DNA from: Arthrobacter citreus
Lineage (GTDB): Bacteria > Bacillota > Bacilli > Bacillales > Bacillaceae_G
DNA length: 64,000 nucleotides
Direction of reading: 5' to 3'
Assembly: GCA_013200995.1 (NCBI GenBank)
Contig: CP053688.1
Location: 4,712,001-4,776,000 of the forward strand
A program made the position numbers and the translations under genes. Under the pieces are notes generated by a model. The model saw only the letters and a program-made list of their open reading frames with translations. It had not been told where the DNA came from and searched no databases. The first letter of the stretch is position 1; every line of letters starts with the position of its first letter. Positions 16,989-26,942 of this stretch are shown one piece after another.

Positions 16989-17711
16989 ATGAAAGATTTA
17001 GAGCAAAGTTTATATCCTGCAAAATGGCTATCAAAAGCTTCAGCTGGTGATCGTGTAACGTATGAATTAAGAATGCAGATAATTTCTGGACTGATTGAAA
17101 GCGGTACCAAGTTATCGGAAAATAAATTGGCTGCTGATTTTAATGTGAGCCGTTCTCCAATTAGAGAAGCTTTAAAAACACTAGCAACTGAAAACTTGAT
17201 TCGATTAGAAAGAATGGGTGCAGTTGTTGTTGGATTAACTGAAAAAGAAATAGAAGAAATTTATGATGTCCGTTTACTTATTGAAACGTTTGTATTTGAA
17301 CGGTTAGTAAAATTAGATACGAAAGAATTGGTTAAGGAACTGAGGAAAATTCTTGAAATGATGAAAATCGCCATTAAATTTCAAGATGCTGATGAGTTTT
17401 CACTTCAAGATGTTATATTCCATGAAACAATCATTCGAGCAATTAATCATTCATATATCATGATGATCTGGAATAATGCAAAACCGGTAATGGAAGCGTT
17501 TATTCTATTATCAATGAGAGTACGTTTCCAGGAACAGTACGAAGACTTTCCACGAATCGTTGAAAATCATCAGCTATATATTGATGCGATTGATACAAAG
17601 AATAGAGATCTTATGATCCAATCCTTACATCAAAACTTTGATGATGTTCAAGGAAAAGTAGAGGATCTTTGGAAATCTCAACAAATGTTTTCAAAAGGAG
17701 TACAAGAATAA
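16989..17711 (+). CDS. gntR: Gluconate operon transcriptional repressor GntR
   Basis: The 240-residue GntR-family regulator has an N-terminal winged helix (about 20-90; KLSENKLAADFNVSRSPIREALKTLATENLI) and a C-terminal FCD ligand domain (EIYDVRLLIETFVFERLV and IFHETIIRAINHSYI with His ligands). B. subtilis GntR, 243 residues, represses the gnt operon and is released by gluconate or gluconate-6-phosphate. It is the first gene of gntR-gntK-gntP, and its own promoter carries the expected palindrome. Its stop overlaps the gntK start by one base. RBS GAGGGTAAAAAA precedes ATG. Confidence 0.92.
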   Translation: MKDLEQSLYPAKWLSKASAGDRVTYELRMQIISGLIESGTKLSENKLAADFNVSRSPIREALKTLATENLIRLERMGAVVVGLTEKEIEEIYDVRLLIETFVFERLVKLDTKELVKELRKILEMMKIAIKFQDADEFSLQDVIFHETIIRAINHSYIMMIWNNAKPVMEAFILLSMRVRFQEQYEDFPRIVENHQLYIDAIDTKNRDLMIQSLHQNFDDVQGKVEDLWKSQQMFSKGVQE

Positions 17712-19255
17712 TGACAAACTATATGTTAGGTTTAGATATTGGTACCACAAGCACAAAAGCCGTTTTATTTAGTGAAACTGGCGAAGTTATACAGCAAGAG
17801 AATATAGGATACCCACTCTACACACCTGATATTTCAACAGCAGAACAAGACCCGGAAGAAATCTTTGCCGCTGTCGTGCAGGGGATTACGAGAATAGTGA
17901 AGCAACAGCCTCAAAAAGAGATTTTATTTATATCTTTTAGTAGTGCAATGCATAGCTTAATAGCTATGGATGAAAATGATCAACCATTAACGGCTTGTAT
18001 TACATGGGCTGATAATCGAAGTGAGTCTTGGACACGGAAAATTAATGAAGAATTAAATGGTTTAGAAGTTTATAAACGAACAGGAACTCCAATTCATCCG
18101 ATGTCCCCTTTAAGCAAGATTACGTGGATTGTAAATGATCGACCAGAGATTGCTAACAAAGCGAAAAAATATATTGGGATTAAAGAATATATATTTAAAA
18201 AATTCTTTGACCAATATGTTGTAGATCATTCTCTTGCCTCAGCTATGGGAATGATGAATCTTAAAACACTGGATTGGGATGATGAAGCGTTACAAATCGC
18301 AGGAATCACACCTGACCAATTATCTAGACTAGTACCTACTACAGAGATCTTTACAAACTGTAATCCTAATCTAGCTAAACAAATGGGGATTGATCCACAA
18401 ACACCATTTGTAATTGGGGCAAGTGATGGAGTTCTTTCTAATCTTGGTGTGAATGCGATTCGAAAAGGAGAAATTGCAGTCACAATTGGGACGAGTGGAG
18501 CGATTCGAACGATTATTGATCGTCCACAAACTGATGAAAAAGGTCGAATATTTTGCTACGCATTAACGGAAAAACATTGGGTAATTGGTGGACCAGTTAA
18601 CAATGGTGGAATGGTTTTACGCTGGATTCGTGATGAGTTTGCGGCTTCAGAGGTTGAAACAGCGAAAAGACTAGGCATTGATCCATATGAAGTATTAACA
18701 AAAATTGCTGAGGGTGTAAGGCCAGGAGCTGATGGTTTGTTATTCCATCCATACTTAGCGGGTGAACGTGCACCATTATGGAATCCTGACGTTCGAGGTT
18801 CTTTCTTCGGATTAACGATGGCACATAAGAAGGAACACATGATTCGAGCGGCACTTGAAGGTGTTATATACAATTTATACACAGTATTTTTAGCTTTAAT
18901 TGAATGCATGGATGGACCAGTGTCAAAAATCCAAGCAACTGGTGGATTCGCAAGGTCCAATGAATGGCGTCAAATGATGTCCGATATTTTTGACTTAGAA
19001 GTGCTAGTACCAGAAAGCTATGAAAGTTCATGTCTAGGAGCTTGTATTTTAGGTCTATATGCAACAGGCAAGATTGAATCATTTGAAATCGTTTCTGAGA
19101 TGGTTGGTAATACCCACAGACACACACCTAATGAAGATGCAGTGAAAGAATATAGAGAGTTATTGCCAATTTTCATTAGTTTATCGAGAGTGTTAGAAAA
19201 AGATTATAGCAAAATTGCTAATTATCAAAGAGGATTAATTAATAAAAAAAATTAG
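17711..19255 (+). CDS. gntK: Gluconokinase GntK (FGGY family)
   Basis: The 514-residue FGGY carbohydrate kinase phosphorylates gluconate to 6-phosphogluconate for entry to the pentose phosphate route. Visible marks are LGLDIGTTSTKAVLF at the N-terminus (ATP phosphate loop 1), TWADNRS, the GASDGVLSNLG stretch and TIGTSGAIR (phosphate 2), and ATGGFARSNEWRQMMSDIF near residue 415 (adenosine motif). The length matches B. subtilis GntK (513). The ATG at 17711 is chosen: AAGGAG lies upstream and the ATG overlaps the gntR stop by one base, implying coupled translation. Confidence 0.93.
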   Translation: MTNYMLGLDIGTTSTKAVLFSETGEVIQQENIGYPLYTPDISTAEQDPEEIFAAVVQGITRIVKQQPQKEILFISFSSAMHSLIAMDENDQPLTACITWADNRSESWTRKINEELNGLEVYKRTGTPIHPMSPLSKITWIVNDRPEIANKAKKYIGIKEYIFKKFFDQYVVDHSLASAMGMMNLKTLDWDDEALQIAGITPDQLSRLVPTTEIFTNCNPNLAKQMGIDPQTPFVIGASDGVLSNLGVNAIRKGEIAVTIGTSGAIRTIIDRPQTDEKGRIFCYALTEKHWVIGGPVNNGGMVLRWIRDEFAASEVETAKRLGIDPYEVLTKIAEGVRPGADGLLFHPYLAGERAPLWNPDVRGSFFGLTMAHKKEHMIRAALEGVIYNLYTVFLALIECMDGPVSKIQATGGFARSNEWRQMMSDIFDLEVLVPESYESSCLGACILGLYATGKIESFEIVSEMVGNTHRHTPNEDAVKEYRELLPIFISLSRVLEKDYSKIANYQRGLINKKN

Positions 19256-19274
19256 AGTAATTGGGGGAATAACA

Positions 19275-20621
19275 ATGCCACTAGTTATAGTAGGGATAGG
19301 AATTGTAGCATTACTGATCTTAATCATGGGTTTAAGATTAAATACATTTGTTTCATTAATCATTGTTTCATTCGGCGTAGCTCTAGCCCTTGGGATGAAG
19401 TTAGATGATGTTGTTACGACAATTGAAACTGGATTAGGTGGAACACTTGGACATTTAGCATTAATCTTCGGACTAGGAGCGATGCTTGGTAAGTTGATTG
19501 CAGATTCTGGGGGAGCCCAACGTATTGCAATGACTCTTGTAGATAAATTTGGTGAAAAAAATATTCAGTGGGCAGTAGTTGCTGCTTCATTCATAATTGG
19601 TATCGCTTTATTTTTCGAAGTAGGGTTAGTACTATTAATTCCAATCGTATTTGCAATTTCAAAACAATTAAAAGTTTCTATTTTGTATCTTGGAATACCG
19701 ATGGCTGCAGCTCTATCTGTTACGCACGGTTTTTTACCTCCACACCCGGGTCCGACTGTAATTGCTGGAGAATATAAAGCAAATATTGGTGAAGTATTAC
19801 TTTACGGAATAATCATTTCGATTCCAACTGTTTTTATCGCTGGTCCTTTATTCACAAAAATTGCTAAAAAATTGGTTCCAGCATCATTTGAGAAAACAGG
19901 GAATATTGCTTCTTTAGGTGAACAAAAAGTCTTTAAACTTGAAGATACTCCAGGATTCGGAATTAGTGTATTTACTGCAATGCTTCCAGTAATTTTAATG
20001 TCAATTGCTACAATTATTACTTTACTTCAAAAAACAATTGGATTTGAAGATAATAAAGCACTAGCAATTATTCGCTTTATTGGTAATGCATCTCCTGCAA
20101 TGGTGATTTCATTATTAGTGGCAATTTATACAATGGGATTGGCAAGGAAAATACCAATTAAAGAAGTGATGGATTCTTGTTCTACAGCAATTTCACATAT
20201 TGGTATGATGCTTTTAATTATTGGAGGTGGCGGTGCCTTCAAACAAGTTCTAATTAGTGGTGGCGTAGGTGACTATGTAGCTGAATTATTTAAAGGAACA
20301 TCTTTGTCACCAATTATCCTAGCTTGGCTTATTGCAGCAATTTTACGAATTTCATTAGGATCGGCAACTGTTGCGGCATTAACTACTTCTGGATTAGTGA
20401 TTCCAATGTTAGGAACAACTGATGTAAATCTTGCGTTAGTTGTACTTGCTACAGGAGCAGGTAGCTTAATTGCATCACATGTTAACGATGCAGGTTTCTG
20501 GATGTTTAAAGAATATTTCGGATTAAGTATGAAAGAAACGTTCGCAACGTGGACATTATTAGAAACAATCATTTCGGTATGCGGATTAGGCTTTACTTTA
20601 TTACTAAGTTTATTCGTCTAG
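19275..20621 (+). CDS. gntP: Gluconate permease GntP
   Basis: A 448-residue membrane transporter of the Gnt/GntP family with about twelve segments. Family features include GLGGTLGHLALIFGLGAMLGKLI near the N-terminus, HGFLPPHPGPTVIAGEY (around residue 155) and ILRISLGSATVAALTTSGLV plus SHVNDAGFWMFKEYFGLSMKET near the C-terminus. It imports gluconate with protons. The length equals B. subtilis GntP. It is third in the gnt operon, 19 bp after gntK, with GGGGG as RBS. The operon lacks gntZ, which follows gntP in B. subtilis; a terminator comes next instead. Confidence 0.93.
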   Translation: MPLVIVGIGIVALLILIMGLRLNTFVSLIIVSFGVALALGMKLDDVVTTIETGLGGTLGHLALIFGLGAMLGKLIADSGGAQRIAMTLVDKFGEKNIQWAVVAASFIIGIALFFEVGLVLLIPIVFAISKQLKVSILYLGIPMAAALSVTHGFLPPHPGPTVIAGEYKANIGEVLLYGIIISIPTVFIAGPLFTKIAKKLVPASFEKTGNIASLGEQKVFKLEDTPGFGISVFTAMLPVILMSIATIITLLQKTIGFEDNKALAIIRFIGNASPAMVISLLVAIYTMGLARKIPIKEVMDSCSTAISHIGMMLLIIGGGGAFKQVLISGGVGDYVAELFKGTSLSPIILAWLIAAILRISLGSATVAALTTSGLVIPMLGTTDVNLALVVLATGAGSLIASHVNDAGFWMFKEYFGLSMKETFATWTLLETIISVCGLGFTLLLSLFV

Positions 20622-20668
20622 TGTATATTTCGATAAGTTAGAAGGAATTTGATTCAAATAAAAATACA

Positions 20669-20705
20669 AAAATCCACAAGGACGTAAATAACCTTGTGGA
20701 TTTTC
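20669..20705. terminator. Bidirectional terminator
   Basis: Perfect stem AAAATCCACAAGG/CCTTGTGGATTTT between convergent gntP and ampS. Confidence 0.9.
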
Positions 20706-20742
20706 TGCATATTAAGAGGCTTTTTAAGATCGCCGCTAATTC

Positions 20743-21858
20743 TTATTTTAAATTTTCAGGGTTTAATCCTTTTAATTCATCGATTACGAATAGACCGTCT
20801 TTACGGATTAATACGTCGTCGAAATAAATTTCTCCTCCGCCGTATTCAGGACGTTGGATACAAACCATATCCCAGTGGATATTTGAGTTGTTGCCATTGT
20901 ATGCTTCATCATAAGCTTGACCTGGCGTAAAGTGGAAACTTCCATCGATTTTTTCATCGAATAAAATGTCTCCCATTGGGTGTAAGATGTATGGGTTTAC
21001 ACCAATTGCGAATTCACCGATAAAACGTGCACCTTCATCTGTATCAAAGATTTTGTTGATACGCTCAGTATCATTAGCTGTTGCTTCAACAATTTTACCA
21101 TCTTTGAATTTAAGTTGAACATTTTCAAATGTAAAACCATTTTGAGGAGATGGCGTGTTATAAGAAAGTGTACCATTTACTGAATCACGAACTGGTGCTG
21201 TAAATACTTCACCATCAGGAATATTCATTTCACCAGCACATTTAATAGCTGGGATATCTTTGATTGAGAATGTAAGGTCAGTTCCAGGACCTTTAAGTTG
21301 TACTTTATCAGTACGGTTCATTAAATCAACTAGAGCATCCATTGCTTTGTCCATTTTACCGTAATCTAAATTACATACGTTGAAATAGAAATCTTCAAAC
21401 GCTTCAGTGCTCATTTTTGCAGATTGAGCCATTGAATCAGTTGGGAAACGTAGTACTACCCATCTCGTTTTTGGAACTCGAATTTCTCTATGTACTTTTT
21501 GACCTACAGTTTTACCATGGATTTTAGTTTTTTCACTAGGCACATCAGAAAGTTCGTTAATATTAACACCTGAACGTAATCCGATATAAGCATCCATATC
21601 CTTCATTACATTTGCTTCGTATTCTGCAACTTTATTAAAGTGCTCTTCAGTAGCACCCATTAATAATGCGCGATCTACTTTATGATCTTTAATTGATACG
21701 AAAGGAAAGCCGCCAGCAGCATATGCTTCTTTAACTAAAGCTGTAACTAATTCAGTTTCAAGCTTAAAGTTTTCAATTAAGATTTTTTCTCCTGGTTGTA
21801 ATTTTACTGAGTAATTGATTAAGTTTTTAGCTAATTTTGAAATACGTGGATCTTTCAT
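20743..21858 (-). CDS. ampS: M29 family aminopeptidase
   Basis: A 371-residue cytoplasmic metallo-aminopeptidase of family M29 (AmpS/AmpT). The C-terminal metal region is recognisable: GEFAIGVNP, GSFHFTPGQAYDEAYNGNNSN and IHWDMVCIQ, where E, H and H-x-D supply metal ligands. The N-terminus KDPRISKLAKNLINYSVKLQPGEKILIE is also typical. Family enzymes are slightly longer (about 410), so the short length is worth noting. RBS GGAGGGAA lies upstream of ATG on the minus strand. It is convergent with gnt and sits beside ytxG. Confidence 0.9.
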   Translation of the reverse strand: MKDPRISKLAKNLINYSVKLQPGEKILIENFKLETELVTALVKEAYAAGGFPFVSIKDHKVDRALLMGATEEHFNKVAEYEANVMKDMDAYIGLRSGVNINELSDVPSEKTKIHGKTVGQKVHREIRVPKTRWVVLRFPTDSMAQSAKMSTEAFEDFYFNVCNLDYGKMDKAMDALVDLMNRTDKVQLKGPGTDLTFSIKDIPAIKCAGEMNIPDGEVFTAPVRDSVNGTLSYNTPSPQNGFTFENVQLKFKDGKIVEATANDTERINKIFDTDEGARFIGEFAIGVNPYILHPMGDILFDEKIDGSFHFTPGQAYDEAYNGNNSNIHWDMVCIQRPEYGGGEIYFDDVLIRKDGLFVIDELKGLNPENLK

Positions 21859-22056
21859 TGAAAATTCCCTCCAATAATTATAACTATATACCTATTGTAA
21901 ACTATTTAGTCAGTTTTGTTTACTATAGTATTCTTTTTTTACAAAAGAATTTGAAAACTTGTTTATCGACTAGTTTAGTGTTTGGTAAAATTTGTAGTAT
22001 AATACGAAATAAGTGATGAAATTTATGGAAGTCCATGATGGAAAGGGGTTTTTCGA

Positions 22057-22554
22057 ATGAGTATAATTTCAGTTAGTGCATTAATTGCAGCGATTGCATT
22101 TGTGATCTTAGTTGTTTTTATTAGTCGTACTTTATTCCGACTTGAAAAAGTGTTTAGAGGAGTAGAATCAACTATTGCTGAGACACAAAAAGATTTACAT
22201 AATGTATGTGTAGAAGCCGTTCAGTTAGTACATACTTCGAATCATTTAGCGAATGAAGCGAAAATTTTTGTGAATAATTCTAATGAACTTACGAAAGATA
22301 TGCGTGAACGTGCAAAATCCCTTGATGTATTAGCTAAGTCAGTTGAAGAAGTTGGAGTTACAATTTCAGAAATGAACGAAAGAGTACGAGATACTGCCAA
22401 TAATGTATCAAATACTGTAAAAGTTAGTACAGAAAAAATGTCCCAAGTTATGAACTGGGGAACAACAGCATTGGATTTATGGGAAAAGTATAAAACGAAG
22501 CGTGAGGGAAAAAAGAAAAATGGTAAATCGAATATCAACGATTCAACAATTTGA
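22057..22554 (+). CDS. ytxG: DUF948 general stress protein YtxG
   Basis: A 165-residue protein with one N-terminal membrane segment (residues 5-25) and a long helical remainder with coiled-coil pattern (RLEKVFRGVESTIAETQKDLHNV, then EVGVTISEMNERVRDTANNVSNTVK). It is of the DUF948/YtxG family. In B. subtilis ytxGHJ is a general-stress operon; here ytxH is absent and ytxJ follows, overlapping by 35 nt. RBS AAAGGGG precedes ATG. The role is unknown; a membrane-anchored scaffold is a guess. Confidence 0.88.
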   Translation: MSIISVSALIAAIAFVILVVFISRTLFRLEKVFRGVESTIAETQKDLHNVCVEAVQLVHTSNHLANEAKIFVNNSNELTKDMRERAKSLDVLAKSVEEVGVTISEMNERVRDTANNVSNTVKVSTEKMSQVMNWGTTALDLWEKYKTKREGKKKNGKSNINDSTI

Positions 22555-22849
22555 TGAGCTAGTGAACAACGAAGAAAAATTTGTGTTTTTAAAGCATAGT
22601 ACAACTTGCCCGATTAGTCATGCAGCTTATACTGAATTTTTAGCATTTGCTTCAGCGTATGAAAGTGTACCACTATACTATTTACAAGTTCAAGATGACA
22701 GAGAGCTATCAAATTATATAGCTGAGAAGACTGCTTTAAAACATGAGTCACCTCAATTATTTATTTTTGAAAATGGAAAAGTAGTTTACAATACATCTCA
22801 TTTTTCGATTAAGAAGGATGAAATTGAAAAAGCATTATTAAAAAAATAA
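22520..22849 (+). CDS. ytxJ: Monothiol bacilliredoxin YtxJ/BrxC
   Basis: A 109-residue thioredoxin-fold protein with the active-site sequence HSTTCPIS, the Cys at residue 30. This is the CPIS-type motif of YtxJ/BrxC proteins, which remove bacillithiol from S-bacillithiolated proteins. The start is the ATG at 22520, inside the end of ytxG. A further upstream GTG in the same frame is also possible but would add a basic tail. The length matches B. subtilis YtxJ (108). A perfect terminator follows. Confidence 0.88.
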   Translation: MVNRISTIQQFDELVNNEEKFVFLKHSTTCPISHAAYTEFLAFASAYESVPLYYLQVQDDRELSNYIAEKTALKHESPQLFIFENGKVVYNTSHFSIKKDEIEKALLKK

Positions 22850-22851
22850 CA

Positions 22852-22892
22852 AAAAACTGCACCTTAAATTTTAATTTAAGGTGCAGTTTTTA
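22852..22892. terminator. Bidirectional terminator
   Basis: Long perfect stem AAAAACTGCACCTTAAATT paired with its complement around a 2-nt loop, between ytxJ and the convergent rhodanese gene. Confidence 0.9.
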
Positions 22893-22981
22893 TTTATAAA
22901 TAGAACTAGAGATTATAAATCTTTCTTACTATGTAGTTTAGACAAATTCTCAAGTACTTTTACCGATTGGATAACTTGAAA

Positions 22982-23371
22982 TTACTCTACATCAAAACCA
23001 GCAGCTTTCCACGCTGCAGTTCCACCATCGATATAAGCCACATCAGTGAAACCCATTTTTTTAAGTAAATATGCTCCTAATGCTGCTTGACCTCCTGCAC
23101 CACATGTTACAAGAACTGGGCGATTTCGATCTGCTAATTTAGGTTCGCGTAAGTGTTCTGGTAACTCTAGGTCCGCACGGATTGGTAACATACCAAGTGA
23201 GATATTCATGCTACTTGGAATTAAACCACATGCACCTGCATCGGCAGCATCTTGTACATCAATGACAAATGTCTCTGGATTCGAATTAATTTTTTCACGA
23301 GCATCAGCTGAACTAATTCCTTGTACATTCTCACGTGCTTCTGAAACCATTTGTTTAAAAGTAATTGCCAT
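22982..23371 (-). CDS. Rhodanese-domain protein
   Basis: A 129-residue single rhodanese (sulfurtransferase) domain. The catalytic Cys is Cys90 in the loop CGAGGQA, and DGGTAAWKAAGFDVE is the usual C-terminal end. Such proteins carry sulfur as a persulfide on Cys or act as sensors; the six-residue loop suits sulfur rather than phosphate substrates. RBS AGGAATAAA precedes ATG. It is alone between ytxJ and the acetamidase gene, an insertion relative to the B. subtilis order. Confidence 0.88.
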   Translation of the reverse strand: MAITFKQMVSEARENVQGISSADAREKINSNPETFVIDVQDAADAGACGLIPSSMNISLGMLPIRADLELPEHLREPKLADRNRPVLVTCGAGGQAALGAYLLKKMGFTDVAYIDGGTAAWKAAGFDVE

Positions 23372-23604
23372 TTTTATTCCTCCAGTATAATAAATTGGAT
23401 ATTCCTAAAATTGGAAATCTCAACTATACAATACAATGAAAAGGATGTGTAATTCAAATTGAGGGAGCGGATTATACGAATTGCAAAGATGAGATTGAAA
23501 AGAGAAAGGTAATTCAAAACAAGGGAAATTAAGTTATTTGCAGAAATAGTTATAGTTAAATTATTTTTACATATTTAATTAGAAAGTTGAAAGAAGGAAT
23601 ATTG

Positions 23605-24564
23605 ATGCCAGAAACATATAAATTTAAATCATCTAATCAGCTTTTGCATGCTTCTTATAGTAACGAGTATGAGCCTATACAAATCATTCGTTCTGGTGAT
23701 TCAATCGAGTTTGACACTATTGATATCGGATGGGGGTTTACGAATCAAAATGGTGAAAGAGTAAGATTCGAGTCAAGGGAGAATGAGAAAGACTGGGGTC
23801 ACCCTATGATTGGGCCTTTTTATGTAGAAGGTGCAAAGCCAGGGATGACACTTGAAATTAAAATAAATGAATTAAAAGCTGATTGGTACGGATGGAATTG
23901 TGCCGGTGGAAAAGGAAGTTGGCAAAACGATGCATTAGGTATTTCTGGAGTGCCCGAAGTAACACTTAATTGGTTAATTAATAATGAAAACAATATAGCA
24001 AAGACAAAAATTAAAGACCTAGAAGTTACAGTACCATTAGTTCCATTTTTAGGTGTTCTTGGCACTGCACCTTCTGAAACTGGAGTTCATTCAACAATTC
24101 CACCTAGATATTGTGGTGGAAATATTGACTGCAAGGAGTTGGTAGAAGGAAGTACACTTTACTTACCAATCGCTGTAGAAGGAGCACTTTTTTCCGCAGG
24201 TGATGGTCACGCTGCACAAGGTGATGGAGAGGTATCAGGCCAGGCAATCGAAGCACCTTTTGAAAAAGTAAATCTTACTCTTACAGTTAGGGAAGATTTG
24301 AATATTACGATGCCACGCGCTAATACACCAGCAGGTTGGATTACTTTTGGATTTGATGAAGATTTAAATAAAGCAACCGTAACAGCATTAAATAGGATGG
24401 CCATGTTAATTCAAGAGCTTTACGGAATCGAAAAGACCGAGGCAGTTGCATTAGCAAGTGTATGTGTTGATTTGAGAATTACTCAAATTGTAAATCATGT
24501 GAAAGGTGTTCATGCCGTATTACCTCATAATATTAATATCACTGCAATAAAAAAATACGAATAG
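23605..24564 (+). CDS. Acetamidase/formamidase family protein
   Basis: A 319-residue amidohydrolase of the FmdA/AmdA family, which releases ammonia from formamide or acetamide. The markers are DIGWGF, GHPMIGPFYVEGAKPGMTLEI, then PLVPFLGVLGTAPSETGVHSTIPPRYCGGNIDC, and the DGHAAQGDGEVSGQAIE metal-site stretch (around 199-215). ATG at 23605 has GAAGGA 7 nt upstream; an in-frame TTG earlier is less likely. It is followed 20 bp later by an alpha/beta hydrolase, likely the same transcript. Confidence 0.88.
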   Translation: MPETYKFKSSNQLLHASYSNEYEPIQIIRSGDSIEFDTIDIGWGFTNQNGERVRFESRENEKDWGHPMIGPFYVEGAKPGMTLEIKINELKADWYGWNCAGGKGSWQNDALGISGVPEVTLNWLINNENNIAKTKIKDLEVTVPLVPFLGVLGTAPSETGVHSTIPPRYCGGNIDCKELVEGSTLYLPIAVEGALFSAGDGHAAQGDGEVSGQAIEAPFEKVNLTLTVREDLNITMPRANTPAGWITFGFDEDLNKATVTALNRMAMLIQELYGIEKTEAVALASVCVDLRITQIVNHVKGVHAVLPHNINITAIKKYE

Positions 24565-24584
24565 TTAAATTGGAGGTTAGTAAA

Positions 24585-25421
24585 ATGCCTTTTTGTACTA
24601 TAAATAATATAGACATTAACTATGAAATTAAAGGAGAAGGTAAACCAATAGTAATGATTCATGGGTTTACACCAGACTTAAGATTAATGGAAGGCTGTAT
24701 GGAACCTATTTTTACGAAAAGAAATGGTTATAAAAGGATTTACTTTAATCTTCCGGGTATGGGAAAAACAAAGGGCGGAGTAAACGTTAATACGACAGAT
24801 GATATGCTGAACATTGTATTAGAGTTCATTGACACTATAATTCCGGGTCAATCGTTTTTATTAGCCGGAGAGTCTTACGGGGGCTATTTAGCGCGAGGAA
24901 TTATTGCTAATAGACCGGAAAGAATTGAAGGTGCTGCATTTATTTGTCCGATGATTATTCCAGAATTTGAAAAAAGGTCGCTTCCTAGTCATGAAATAAT
25001 AGTAGAAGATAAAAATTTTATAGAGCAATTAAATGAATATGAAGTAGAGGAATTTCGTTCAAACAATGTTGTTTTAGATGAAAAAACTTGGGAGCGTTAT
25101 AAAAACGAGATTGTGAGTGGGTGTTCAATTGCGGATCAGGAATTCTTATCTAAAATAAAGAATCATTACGGTTTTTCTTACGAAATCGATAAGTTTAAGT
25201 TAAATGCGCCTAGTTTATTTTTATTAGGACGACAAGATTCAGTTGTTGGATTTAAAGACGCATTGAACATACTAGAAAATTATCCTAGAGCAACATTTGC
25301 GGTCTTAGATAAAGCTGGTCATAATCTTCAAATTGAACAAGAAAATTTATTTAACTCGTTGATCAATGAATGGTTAGATAGAGTACTAAACATAGAAGGA
25401 CCTATTATTATAAAGGATTAA
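24585..25421 (+). CDS. Alpha/beta hydrolase
   Basis: A 278-residue alpha/beta-hydrolase fold enzyme. The nucleophile is Ser97 in GESYGG, the oxyanion-hole strand is MIHGF (around 24-28), and the catalytic His is about 246 in AGHNLQIEQ, with an Asp in RQDSVVG likely as the third triad member. Substrate unknown. ATG at 24585 has a perfect GGAGGTTAGTAAA; the open frame further upstream is not used. It pairs with the amidase gene upstream and ends at a terminator. Confidence 0.87.
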   Translation: MPFCTINNIDINYEIKGEGKPIVMIHGFTPDLRLMEGCMEPIFTKRNGYKRIYFNLPGMGKTKGGVNVNTTDDMLNIVLEFIDTIIPGQSFLLAGESYGGYLARGIIANRPERIEGAAFICPMIIPEFEKRSLPSHEIIVEDKNFIEQLNEYEVEEFRSNNVVLDEKTWERYKNEIVSGCSIADQEFLSKIKNHYGFSYEIDKFKLNAPSLFLLGRQDSVVGFKDALNILENYPRATFAVLDKAGHNLQIEQENLFNSLINEWLDRVLNIEGPIIIKD

Positions 25422-25436
25422 TTTGAACATACTTTT

Positions 25437-25470
25437 AGGAAGGGTTAACTAGATAACTCTTCCTTTTTTA
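25437..25470 (+). terminator. Rho-independent terminator
   Basis: Stem AGGAAGGGTTA/ATAACTCTTCC followed by T6. Confidence 0.85.
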
Positions 25471-25613
25471 TTTGGATTGCAAGTATTCTCAATTAAAATA
25501 CAAAATATTCATTAAAAAAACATTTTATCAAAATAATGCTCATGTTTTGATTAGCTTTCAATAAAGTGTCATAATAACAAATGAGATATTGGTATTTGCA
25601 AGGAGGATTTAAA

Positions 25614-26684
25614 TTGAATAACAATGATTTAGAACAATTAAGAAGTGAAATCGACGAGATTAATCATCAAATATTTGAGTTATTAAATAAAAGAGGCGAA
25701 ATTGCTAAGAAAATTGGAGTTGCAAAAATAGATCAAGGCGTTAAGCGCTATGACCCAGTTAGGGAACGAAAAATGCTTGATCATATAGCAGAAATTAATG
25801 AGGGTCCTTTTAGTACAGCAACACTCCAGCACATATTTAAAGAAATTTTTAAAAGTAGTTTGGAGCTTCAAGAAGAAGATGACAAAAAAGTACTACTTGT
25901 TTCAAGAAAAAGAAAATCAGAAAACACTATTGTAAATGTAAATGGTGTTAATATTGGTGATGGAAGTCCAATTATCATCGCAGGTCCATGCGCAGTTGAA
26001 AGCTATGAACAAGTTGATTCTGTTGCTAAAGTATTAAAAGAGCAAGGCATAAAAATTATGCGCGGTGGAGCATTTAAACCGCGAACTTCTCCTTATGATT
26101 TCCAAGGACTCGGAGAAGAGGGCCTGAAGATTTTAAAAGAGGTTGGCCAAAACCATGGTTTAGCAATTATTAGTGAAATAGTAAGCCCAGAGCATATTGA
26201 AATGGCATTAGATTATGTTGATATCATTCAAATCGGCGCAAGAAATATGCAGAACTTTGAATTGTTAAAAGCAGCAGGTTCTGTAAATAAACCAATTTTA
26301 TTAAAAAGAGGTTTATCAGCGACAATAGAAGAATTCATTTATGCGGCTGAGTATATTATGTCAGAAGGCAATCAAGAAATAATTCTATGCGAGCGTGGCA
26401 TAAGAACTTATGAAAAAGCTACTAGAAATACATTAGATATAACAGCTGTTCCAATTTTAAAACAAGAAACACATTTACCAGTTTTAGTGGATGTAACTCA
26501 TTCAACTGGAAGAAGAGACTTACTAATACCTGCAGCGAAAGCGGGACTAGCGATTGGTGCTGATGGTATTATGGCAGAGGTTCATCCTGATCCTGCTACT
26601 GCTTTAAGTGACTCATCGCAGCAAATGAATTTTGATCAATTTGACCAATTTATGTCTGAAGTTAATTCATTCATAAATCGATAA
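25614..26684 (+). CDS. aroA: Bifunctional chorismate mutase / DAHP synthase
   Basis: A 356-residue protein with an AroQ-type chorismate mutase at residues 1-90 ([25 protein letters not shown]) fused to a KDPG-aldolase-like DAHP synthase. Family marks in the second domain are [43 protein letters not shown] and [13 protein letters not shown]. It makes 3-deoxy-D-arabino-heptulosonate 7-phosphate, the first shikimate step, and in Bacillus the mutase domain senses prephenate and chorismate. Start is TTG at 25614, with AAGGAGG upstream. The length matches B. subtilis AroA (358). It lies directly before ccpA as in B. subtilis. Confidence 0.93.
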   Translation: MNNNDLEQLRSEIDEINHQIFELLNKRGEIAKKIGVAKIDQGVKRYDPVRERKMLDHIAEINEGPFSTATLQHIFKEIFKSSLELQEEDDKKVLLVSRKRKSENTIVNVNGVNIGDGSPIIIAGPCAVESYEQVDSVAKVLKEQGIKIMRGGAFKPRTSPYDFQGLGEEGLKILKEVGQNHGLAIISEIVSPEHIEMALDYVDIIQIGARNMQNFELLKAAGSVNKPILLKRGLSATIEEFIYAAEYIMSEGNQEIILCERGIRTYEKATRNTLDITAVPILKQETHLPVLVDVTHSTGRRDLLIPAAKAGLAIGADGIMAEVHPDPATALSDSSQQMNFDQFDQFMSEVNSFINR

Positions 26685-26691
26685 TCATCAT

Positions 26692-26728
26692 AAAAGCGCT
26701 GGCTGAACAAAATCAGTCGGCGCTTTTT
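26692..26728 (+). terminator. Rho-independent terminator
   Basis: Stem AAAAGCGCTGGCTGA paired with TCAGTCGGCGCTTTTT. Confidence 0.85.
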
Positions 26729-26942
26729 GAATAATTTGTGAACGTTTGTTTTAAATTAGCAGTATATAGTGATAAACTACGAATAATTTACATTTTTTAC
26801 TAATAGGTCTATTGAACGAATATTCGTTTCACTATAAGATAGAATGAAGCACTATTTTTGTGGAATATTACGTTTTATGACTATTTTACTTAAATAAAAA
26901 CAAACTACATAATAGATAGAATAAAATAGAGGAGTGATGAAA

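Noticed and set aside
26739..26752. LexA-box-like GAAC-N4-GTT upstream of ccpA
   Set aside because: Three mismatches to the Bacillus consensus, including both outer bases; chance match is likely in AT-rich DNA.
26815..26828. Palindrome AACGAATATTCGTT upstream of ccpA
   Set aside because: No known regulator motif matches and it is short; recorded only as a possible operator.
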